From: Arcicella aquatica
Lineage (GTDB): Bacteria; Bacteroidota; Bacteroidia; Cytophagales; Spirosomataceae
Direction: 5' to 3'
NCBI RefSeq assembly: GCF_034928825.1
Contig: NZ_JAYFUL010000002.1
Span: 124,001-188,000, forward strand
DNA length: 64,000 nucleotides
This document shows, piece by piece, positions 9,386-17,200 of this stretch. Position numbers and translations under genes: made by a program. Position 1 is the stretch's first letter. Each line of letters begins with the position of its first letter. Under the pieces are notes generated by a model, which saw only the letters and a list, made by a program, of their open reading frames with translations, was not told the DNA's origin and made no database searches.

Positions 9386-11644
9386 TTATTTAATTTTATA
9401 ACGCATCCCCACATACACCATTCGTCCAATAACGGGTCCCCATACCATTGAAGCATCAAAATTCTTTCCGAAAGGGTCGTTCGCTGCAATAATAGGATTG
9501 CTCTGTGTAAAGTTATTGAGATTTTCGCCTCCAACATACATTTCCCATTTCAAGAATGCCTTCGTTACTTGTGCATTAATATTTGAAAAAGCAGGAGCAA
9601 ATACCGATGGAGACGTCACAGAATGCACATGTCCTTCGGCAGTGTCAGGAATCCTACGTCTGCCATTCCATTGCCAAGTAAAATCTATTTTCCATTTATT
9701 ATAAGGCAAGGCATAAGCGATGTTGAATAACACCCGTTCGCGGTTAACAAACTGTTTTGGTAATAAAGTAAGCTCTCCCGCTGGAGTCAGCACGTCATTT
9801 TTAACATCAAATAAGCGATAAGCTAATTTAGTTTCGATACGTTTACTGGGTGCAAAATTTACTTCTGCCTGAAAACTGTTCGAGAACGAACGCCCTTTTA
9901 AATTATAAAAACGGACTAAATCAGCATTTTCCATATCTACGATTAATTGATTTTGGAAGTTCGTTCTATAGGCATCTAAAATGATTGTTCCTTTCTTTCC
10001 AAAAAGATAAAAATCGTTACTCAGGCTCGCTCCAAAATTCCAAGATTCTTCTGGTCGGATGATTTCAGGTACAACCAATTGTCTTGAATTCACTAGCATT
10101 CCAAAATTTTCGGCAATCGCATTTGGCATTCTCCAACCTTTCCCTGCGCTAAGACGTAGGTGAAGGTCAGATGTAATATCATATTTAGCATGTATTCTAG
10201 GTGTAAACCTAGTACCATACAAATTATGAAAATCTACCCTTCCTCCTACTACAAGCGTTAATTTTTCAGGAATGGTTTCTGTATATTCTACAAAAACACC
10301 CGGTACAGATTCTGTTCTTTTAAAGGTTGAATCTAAGTACTTTTCATTGTAATCATCCAACAGGTAACTTATTCCTGTTTTATATTGGTGGTTGGTATTG
10401 CCTAGTATATTTTGATAAATTAAATTGGCATATAAGCTCTTTTGAGTACCTGTATAGTTTTTAAACCCAAAATACGACTGGTTATCATGGTACAAACCAT
10501 TGATAATAAGCCCTAAGCCTTGATAAGGCTTAGTTTGATATAGCTTGGCAGTTTTACTAAAAAACTCATAACGCTTTGTGGTACTTCCAAAACCATAAGC
10601 GTTTGGCGTATTGCGGTCTGTATCTGGGTTAAATTTTACTTGTCCTCCTAAGCGGTCTTCATACAATGCTTTTACGCCAAACGAAGCCATCATTTTATCA
10701 CTTTGGTACTTCCAGCGATTAATGGCATTGTATTGGGTATAAAGTGGTAAATCTAAAAACCCATCTTTGTTTTTATCCAATTTAGTCTGCAAAGTACTCC
10801 CATGCGTGAGTAAAGCAACAGACCATTTTTCGTTGATTTTATTGGCTAAAGTAAGATTGATTTCTCCTCTACCCTGACTATTCAGGTAGGTGTTCAAATA
10901 CAATTTTTCAGCAACATCTGGTTTAGCCAATTCTACATTCAATGCTCCCGTCATAGACTCATAACCACTTATTACTGAACCTGCTCCTTTGCCCACATCG
11001 ATTGAGGAAATCCAAGTGCCAGGAATATAGTTTAGTCCGAAAGTACTGTTCAAGCCCCGAATAGCGGGAATGTTTTCAACATTCGTTTGGATATAATTGC
11101 CTGATAGTCCTAATAATTGAATTTGCTTTGCACCCGTTACAGCATCAGCATAACTGACAGACACCGACGCATTGGTTTCAAAGCTTTCAGACAAATTACA
11201 ACAAGCGGCCTTGGCAAGGGCTTTTGAAGTAATGATTTCGGTATGAATAGGGTTCATTCTATCCATAGCACTAGCCTCCGCTTTTACTACAACTTCAGAT
11301 AAATTCGCATTCAAGGGGGTAAGATTAATCTCTAAGAAGTCTAATGAATGTACCATCAGCGTATCGGTTTTATACCCGACAGAACTAACGATTAGTTGAT
11401 GGTTTTGAGATTCTTTACTGATAGAGAACTCTCCTTTTTCATTGGTGGTGGTTCCTCTTGGGGCATTCTGCCAACGGAGGGTAGCACCGATGATGGCTTC
11501 TGTTTTGCCATCAGATTTTTTCTCTTGTACAATGCCTCGAACGGTTTCACCACTCTGAGCAAATAATGGCGAAAACAACACTACATTGGTGATTATCAGC
11601 ATAAAGAGCCTAGAGAATATTTTTGAAACTATAATAGAATTCAT
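9386..11644 (-). CDS. TonB-dependent receptor of a metal-response cluster
   Basis: This 752-residue outer-membrane receptor has a signal peptide (cleavage near LFSPLFAQ), a carboxypeptidase-like beta-sandwich (about 32-115, ending LSEVVVKAEA), a plug and a 22-strand-type barrel ending in aromatic/basic residues (VGMRYKIK). The plug contains an unusual vicinal cysteine pair, AKAACCNLSESFETN (about residues 143-157), in a stretch I recognise as typical of Bacteroidetes receptors found beside HMA proteins. The pair could bind a soft metal. It is transcribed with the HMA-AraC regulator, and the HYC_CC_PP-like gene lies 103 bp upstream. Uptake of a copper complex is plausible, but the substrate is not shown. 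Confidence 0.92.
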   Translation of the reverse strand: MNSIIVSKIFSRLFMLIITNVVLFSPLFAQSGETVRGIVQEKKSDGKTEAIIGATLRWQNAPRGTTTNEKGEFSISKESQNHQLIVSSVGYKTDTLMVHSLDFLEINLTPLNANLSEVVVKAEASAMDRMNPIHTEIITSKALAKAACCNLSESFETNASVSVSYADAVTGAKQIQLLGLSGNYIQTNVENIPAIRGLNSTFGLNYIPGTWISSIDVGKGAGSVISGYESMTGALNVELAKPDVAEKLYLNTYLNSQGRGEINLTLANKINEKWSVALLTHGSTLQTKLDKNKDGFLDLPLYTQYNAINRWKYQSDKMMASFGVKALYEDRLGGQVKFNPDTDRNTPNAYGFGSTTKRYEFFSKTAKLYQTKPYQGLGLIINGLYHDNQSYFGFKNYTGTQKSLYANLIYQNILGNTNHQYKTGISYLLDDYNEKYLDSTFKRTESVPGVFVEYTETIPEKLTLVVGGRVDFHNLYGTRFTPRIHAKYDITSDLHLRLSAGKGWRMPNAIAENFGMLVNSRQLVVPEIIRPEESWNFGASLSNDFYLFGKKGTIILDAYRTNFQNQLIVDMENADLVRFYNLKGRSFSNSFQAEVNFAPSKRIETKLAYRLFDVKNDVLTPAGELTLLPKQFVNRERVLFNIAYALPYNKWKIDFTWQWNGRRRIPDTAEGHVHSVTSPSVFAPAFSNINAQVTKAFLKWEMYVGGENLNNFTQSNPIIAANDPFGKNFDASMVWGPVIGRMVYVGMRYKIK

Positions 11645-11747
11645 GATTTTTCATATTAAAATATTAAAACGACCGAAGTTTTTGAGTTATCAACACAATT
11701 AGATAACGCAATACCCCAAAAGATAGCGTTTGATATTCCAAGAAAAA

Positions 11748-12179
11748 TCAAATAAGAAAGGACTGAATAAAGATAAGGCGGAGTCGTCCAAATAAAGGGG
11801 GGGCGGTATTATAATAATGAGAGATTTTGAAAGAAACAGATTGAGCTACCCACGTAAAAGTATAAAAAATGGGTGTTTCAATTATCCATGCTAAAGAAGG
11901 AATTTTATAGTCTATAGTAATTCCCTGTGATGCATTTGGCGTGATTTTATAATGAGTAACTGAATCTGAACAACATTTAGCTCTTTTGATACTAAGCTTT
12001 GATGAATGTTCTGTCATCTTAGCTTTTTTAGCACAACAACTACGCTTAGGCTGAGAAAGCATATAATTGCTTTTTCCGCTTATTTTACAAAGATGCTCAT
12101 ACATAGCAAATCCAACGCTTGCGAAAAGCACTTGGAAGGCCATCAAAAGGCAAAATATGCGTATGAGTACTTTTTTCAT
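11748..12179 (-). CDS. Small Cys-rich membrane or exported protein, HYC_CC_PP family
   Basis: This is a protein of about 143 residues starting at 12179 (MKKVLIRIFCLLMAFQVLFA); the frame extends to 12215 but the signal peptide marks the ATG. After the signal come EHLCKISG, where family members have H-Y/F-C, then two cysteine pairs, RSCCAKKAKMTEH and AKCCSDSV, and a C-terminal proline-containing hydrophobic stretch (TAPPLFGRLRLIFIQSFLI). This order matches the HYC_CC_PP family, which is commonly encoded just upstream of TonB receptors. Function is unknown; metal binding by the cysteine pairs is a reasonable inference. It is the first gene of the leftward cluster. Confidence 0.82.
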   Translation of the reverse strand: MKKVLIRIFCLLMAFQVLFASVGFAMYEHLCKISGKSNYMLSQPKRSCCAKKAKMTEHSSKLSIKRAKCCSDSVTHYKITPNASQGITIDYKIPSLAWIIETPIFYTFTWVAQSVSFKISHYYNTAPPLFGRLRLIFIQSFLI

Positions 12180-12198
12180 AATTGCTTTAAAAGTAAAG

Positions 12199-12307
12199 CT
12201 TTCAGTCGTCGGCAATCAGCTTTCGGCTAAAATATTTAAAGAAAATGTCTTTGTATCTAATGTTAAATCTTACTGTAAAACAAACACTGATAGCCGACGA
12301 CTGAAAG
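12199..12307. repeat. Inverted repeat upstream of the HYC_CC_PP gene
   Basis: Perfect 15-bp arms, CTTTCAGTCGTCGGC (12199-12213) and GCCGACGACTGAAAG (12293-12307), enclose 79 bp. Each arm continues into GGCTTTC/AGC-type sequence (family B) also seen after the oxidoreductase gene at 21661. It lies in the likely leader of the metal cluster. Confidence 0.75.
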
Positions 12308-12327
12308 CCGAGTGCTAAAAGGACTCA

Positions 12328-12335
12328 CAAAGATA
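12328..12335 (-). promoter_or_regulatory. Candidate -7 element for the metal-response cluster
   Basis: TATCTTTG on the minus strand matches TAnnTTTG. No well-spaced TTG is found upstream. If used, the leader would be about 140 nt and would contain the 12199-12307 inverted repeat. Confidence 0.35.
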
Positions 12336-12508
12336 CGTATTTTCAACATGATAAGTATTTATATTAGTTTCTGATTATGTTGCATAATTTTCCGATTTGC
12401 TACCTAAAATTAAATCCATCCTACAAAACACATTATCCACCCCTAAAAAAGACATTCTGTGTATAATTATAGCTAATATCAGAAAATATCCATCACCTTT
12501 GATTCACA

Positions 12509-12838
12509 ATGATACGGAAATTAAATATCGAACTCTTGTTTTGGATTAGTGGATTAATCTGGTTGTTTCTTGATAATCCACACGAAAATCATTTTAGTTT
12601 TTGTCCGATAAAAAACTTAGGATTTTCATTTTGTCAGGGTTGTGGGTTAGGTCATGCTATTTCTTTTTTATTTCATGGAAATTTACAACAATCATTTGAC
12701 AGTCATCCACTTGGAATTTTTGCCCTAATCGTGATTATTGCCAGAATTTTCACTTTACTAAAATATACTTACCAACATTTAAACTTAAACATACAAGAAA
12801 ATGACACCCAACATAATGATGATGCTTTCGAACCTTGA
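12509..12838 (+). CDS. DUF2752 family membrane protein
   Basis: This small inner-membrane protein of 109 residues carries the DUF2752 signature: CPIKNLGFSFCQGCGLGHAI (Cys at about 35, 45 and 48) followed by SFLFHGNLQQSFDSHPLG and a transmembrane helix (IFALIVIIARIF). The function of the family is unknown. Its reading frame overlaps the next gene by 38 nt, which suggests translational coupling with the TM2 protein; the two families often occur together in Bacteroidetes. A 290-bp gap upstream holds the inverted repeat and promoter candidate of the divergent metal cluster. Confidence 0.9.
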   Translation: MIRKLNIELLFWISGLIWLFLDNPHENHFSFCPIKNLGFSFCQGCGLGHAISFLFHGNLQQSFDSHPLGIFALIVIIARIFTLLKYTYQHLNLNIQENDTQHNDDAFEP

Positions 12839-13160
12839 GGCTGAGGAAGCAATGTTTATCCAAAGTTTAATCAAAGATATGTCTGAAGACCAACAAAAAA
12901 CCTTCATCATGATGTATCAAAACAAACGCAGGGATACTACCCTTATTTTGATAACAACTGTAATTGGTTTCTTTGGTTTTGCAGGTATTCAGCGTTTTTT
13001 AACTGACCAAATCGGAATGGGGATTCTGTATTTCTTCACAGGTGGTTTGTGTTTTATCGGTACCATTGTAGATTTAGTGAACTACAAAAGCTTGGCTTTT
13101 GAGTACAATCAAAAGGCCGCTTATGATACATTACACATGATGAAAACTTGGCATTCATAA
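12801..13160 (+). CDS. TM2 domain-containing protein
   Basis: This 119-residue membrane protein has a short cytoplasmic helix (AEEAMFIQSLIKDMSEDQQKT) followed by a TM2 domain: two transmembrane helices (TLILITTVIGFFGFAGIQRF and MGILYFFTGGLCFIGTIVDL) joined by the conserved GxxRF..D..G.G turn. The biochemical role of the family is unknown. I use the first ATG at 12801, inside the end of the DUF2752 gene; Met codons at about 6-8 and 18 are possible alternatives. It is the second gene of a two-gene unit. Confidence 0.88.
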   Translation: MTPNIMMMLSNLEAEEAMFIQSLIKDMSEDQQKTFIMMYQNKRRDTTLILITTVIGFFGFAGIQRFLTDQIGMGILYFFTGGLCFIGTIVDLVNYKSLAFEYNQKAAYDTLHMMKTWHS

Positions 13161-13273
13161 AACTATACGTTGCAGGATTGTTTTTTCAAAAAAATCCCCT
13201 AAATTCCAGCGAATTTGAGTATAATCTAGTTTAGCTATACTCTTTAATTCTAATTCAGGACTTTTAAAAAACT

Positions 13274-14176
13274 ATGGGAAAAACTTTTTCACGCCGAGCG
13301 GCTCTACAGGGAGTCGGTGCGGTAACTGCAACCATGCTAACTTCTTCGCTCAGTAATCGAATTGAAGCGGCAGACACACAGATAGGTGCCGCATTGAAAG
13401 GTCGAGTAAATCACTCTGCTTGTCGTTGGTGTTATGGCTCTATTCCATTTGAAGACTTGTGTAAGGCAGCCAAAGATATTGGTATGCAAAGCCTTGAGTT
13501 GACAGGCCCTTCGGAATGGGAAACTTTAAAAAAATATGATTTAACATCAGCCATCGGGTGGCCAGAAGGTAACCAATGGGGAAATGGAATGGGCTTAACG
13601 AGCTGTTTCAACAATGTAAAGAATCATGATGCACTAGTGGCATTATATGAAGATTTGATTCCGAAAGCAGCTAAAGCAGGTGTTAAAAACTTAATTACGT
13701 TTTCTGGAAACAGAAATGGATTAAGCGATGAGGATGGACTAATCAACTGTAAGAAAGGTTTACAGAGAATCATGAAAACAGCAGAAAAACATGATGTAAC
13801 CATCACGATGGAGTTGCTGAATTCAAAAGTAAACCACAAGGATTATCAATGTGACCATACTGATTGGGGTGCGGCTTTATGCGAAATGGTTGGTTCAGAT
13901 AAATTCAAATTACTTTATGATATTTATCACATGCAAATCATGGAGGGCGACGTAATTGCAACGATTAAAAAATATCATCAATATATTTCGCATTACCATA
14001 CAGGTGGTGTTCCGGGTAGAAATGAAATTGACGATACGCAAGAATTGTATTATCCAGCTATTATGAAAGCTATTCTTGATACTGGTTATAAAGGATTCAT
14101 CGGACAAGAGTTCATTCCTGCAAAATCTGATAAAATCGCTTCCTTGAAACAAGGTGTTTTAATTTGTGATGTATAG
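13274..14176 (+). CDS. Tat-exported sugar phosphate isomerase/epimerase-like TIM barrel (hydroxypyruvate isomerase-like)
   Basis: This 300-residue protein has an N-terminal twin-arginine signal (MGKTFSRRAALQGVGAVTAT) and an AP endonuclease 2-type TIM barrel. The metal and acid-base residues of hydroxypyruvate isomerase-like enzymes can be followed: Glu in TITMELLNSKVNHKDY, Asp/His in LLYDIYHMQIMEGD, His in SHYHTGGVPGRNEID and Glu in FIGQEFIPA. It therefore probably isomerises or epimerises a small hydroxy-keto acid or sugar, but outside the cytoplasm, which is common for such paralogues in Bacteroidetes. It is a single gene that ends before a 54-bp palindrome. The substrate is unknown. Confidence 0.88.
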   Translation: MGKTFSRRAALQGVGAVTATMLTSSLSNRIEAADTQIGAALKGRVNHSACRWCYGSIPFEDLCKAAKDIGMQSLELTGPSEWETLKKYDLTSAIGWPEGNQWGNGMGLTSCFNNVKNHDALVALYEDLIPKAAKAGVKNLITFSGNRNGLSDEDGLINCKKGLQRIMKTAEKHDVTITMELLNSKVNHKDYQCDHTDWGAALCEMVGSDKFKLLYDIYHMQIMEGDVIATIKKYHQYISHYHTGGVPGRNEIDDTQELYYPAIMKAILDTGYKGFIGQEFIPAKSDKIASLKQGVLICDV

Positions 14177-14190
14177 TTATAAGTTATAGT

Positions 14191-14244
14191 ATAAATGAAA
14201 TAGCCTTTTAATTCACATGTGAATTAAAAGGCTATTTCATTTAT
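14191..14244. terminator. 54-bp perfect palindrome, bidirectional terminator
   Basis: The two 27-bp arms are exactly complementary with no unpaired loop in the DNA (centre CACATGTG, 14214-14221). Left arm ATAAATGAAATAGCC and right arm GGCTATTTCATTTAT give U-rich 3' ends on both strands. It lies between two convergent genes. Confidence 0.88.
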
Positions 14245-14259
14245 TGTATCAATTTATAT

Positions 14260-14294
14260 TGAGCAATGACAACTCGAAACTCATCACTGCTCTA
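14260..14294 (-). repeat. Gene-end repeat (family A), diverged copy
   Basis: On the minus strand it reads TAGAGCAGTGATGAGTTTCG then AGTTGTCATTGCTCA. Its TAG is the stop codon of the large repeat protein. It resembles the copy at 35754-35788 (GAGTTTCGAGCAGTGAGC). Confidence 0.55.
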
Positions 14295-17200
14295 TTGCGT
14301 TACTACTACTTTCTTTATTCTTTCAAAACTATCTGTTTTGAGTTTGATAAAATAAATATTTCCTATTGAACCGTTCAGTTTAATGGTTCTTGGCGTATCA
14401 AATTTATTGACATTAAATGTCTCAATCAGTCTTCCATCCATTGTATACACTGACACATCAGCACCTATCAAATCTTCAACTACCTGAATCGTAATATCAC
14501 CCGTAGTACTTGGATTAGGATAAACGTTCATTCCTTCAAAAGTTAAATCCTGCGTATATTTATACACTAATGATGGTTGTGAATAACATTGCAGTTTACC
14601 ACTTGGCAAAGCAACTTGGCTATATACTGTACTTGCCTGTACTTGATAATCACCATCTTTTTTCACTTTGATGGTATTGGTAATAAAGCTTTTCTGTTCT
14701 TCTCCGTTATATTTCCAGATATAGCCACTTTCGTCACCAGAACTTTGAGCGATTAAAAAGAAAGCACCAGATTGTGAAATCACTGGCGTAGTAGGAAGCG
14801 AACGGACATCTACTGTAATAGCATTTGATGGCGCCGACAAACAGAAGTTTTTATCTTCTACCCTTGCAAAATAACTCCCTGATTTATTTACTGAAATAGT
14901 ATTGTTTGTACCATTCCCTAGCGAATCGTTGGTACTTTTATACCAATAGGCTTTATTAGTATTTGCAGTCGCTAAGACAGTACTGCCACCATCACAAAAA
15001 GTAAGATTCCCCGTAGCACTAATTTGTGGTGTCGCTGGTAATGGATACACACTTAAAGTAATGGGCTGTGATGATTTTGAATAACATGAAAAAGCACTAA
15101 CAGCTTGTACTGTTACATTGCCAGCATAATTTACCGTAATAGTGCTAGCCGTACTATTCGAAATACTCCATTTATAACTACTTGCCTGTACTCCTATCGC
15201 TGTTAAAGAAACGCTTTTGTCAGCACAAAAAGGATTGGCTCCTCTCAGGGTGATAGATGGTGCAGCTGGTAGTGGATTGACCGTTGTTTTGATGGTATCC
15301 GAACTCGCTACAGATTTACATCCATTCGTATCAATTACGGCTACTCCTATGCCATTAGCTTTTTTCCATGTAAATGTTCTACCGCTGATACCACTTTGTA
15401 ATAATCCATCGACTGTCCATTGATATACATTTTTCAATCCATTGGTAGTAGTTGTTGGCAAACTTGCTTCTAATAAAGTGCTGTCGCCATCACAGAAAAT
15501 CTTTGGTCGTACTATTCTCAATGTTGGTTTCGCAGGCAATGGATTCACGGTAACTTTCAATACTTTTGAATAAGCCGAAAAGCATCCAAAGGTATCTCTT
15601 ACTTTTACAGCATATCTTCCCGACGTATCAGTTGTAATAGCTCCTGTAGTGGCAATCTCTTTTTTAGTATCTTCATCTCTCCAGCTATATCTATCCACAT
15701 TTCCATTTGCTATTAGTGCTCTTAATGTGGCTGTTCCTCCTTTACAGAAAGTAGCAATAGGCGACGCCAAGATACTAGCAGGTTGTGGTGCTTCACGCAC
15801 AGATACTTTTACACTTTTTGAAATCTTAGAAATACATTTCTTCACACTAATCGCTTGTACAGCATATTCTCCTGCTTCTCCAACTATTACAGATTGAGTT
15901 TTACCAAAAACAATACTACTTCCTATATTCGTCCACGTATATTCATTACCTATTACCGAAGACGAAAGTGTAACGGTTGAGTCTGGACAGAAGATTAATG
16001 GTCCATTTGCTACAACTGTTGGTGTAGCAGGTAAAGGGTTGGCAATAACTGCAACAGGGTCGGAAGCATCTTTTGATTTACAACCTTTGTCAGAAACAGC
16101 AACGACTGAAATGGTCTTTGATTCCTTAACAATAATTTGCCCATCATTTTGGTTGGTACTCCAAATATATCCTGAAGCAGTTGATGAGCGCAATATAGTA
16201 GAATCGCCATCACAAAACTCCGCAGGGCGGATAATTGAAATGGTAGGTTTAGCTGGCAACGGATTTACCGTAAGCACTGTAGCGACAGATGGTTTAGAAG
16301 TACAAGTATTAGCATCGGTATAAGTAAGGCTATAACTTCCTGCTGAGCTAACGGTAATACTCTTTGTTTTGCTACCAGTATTCCACGTATATACGCCAGT
16401 GCCTTTATCTCTGGCTGTTAAAGTTTTGCTTTCAAGCTCACAGATACTTACTGCTGTTCCTTCATCTATAATTGGTGCTGTTGGATTTGGATTGACAGTA
16501 ACCAATTTAACATCTGAGGCAAGCGATACACATCCATTCGCATCTTTAGCTTTTACGGTATAAATCCCTGTTTTGGTAACTACCAATCCCACTGCTTTTG
16601 AAGTAGTGGTATCTATTGCAGTGGTAGAACTCCAAACGTTAGCATTAGTCGTATAAGATGAAGTCAGTGTCACATTTCCACCTTCACAAAAAGTTGTTAC
16701 ACCGCCAGCAGTAATCGTTGGCTTTGCAGGAATAGAAGGAAACAGTTGCAACGTATAGCCTGTAGAATAGTCAGAAACACAACCCACTGAATTTTTTAGA
16801 GCAACCGTATAAGTATAGTTACTGCTTCCATTAGCCGAAGAAGTATCTCGCCCCGTTACTGTAATGGCACTACTGGTAGAGCCTGTGAGCGTTTTACTTC
16901 CGACAATCCAACTATAAGACGTTCCTCCACTAGTCGCTTTTAGAATACGAGAGTCTGTTCCACATACTAGTGTTATGCTTGTGTCGGGGGTAATAGTAGG
17001 CTTAGCTGGCTTCGGAGAAACTTTCAAACTCACCGCCGTAGAAGCATCAGAAATACAACCAACTGAATTGATTAAAGCTACGGTATAACTATATGTTCCT
17101 GCAGTCGTTACATCATTTCCTGTAACCAACAAGGTATTTATTTTAGAATTTGGCAATTCTGTAATATCTCTTTTCCAAACATACGATGTTCCGCCACTCG

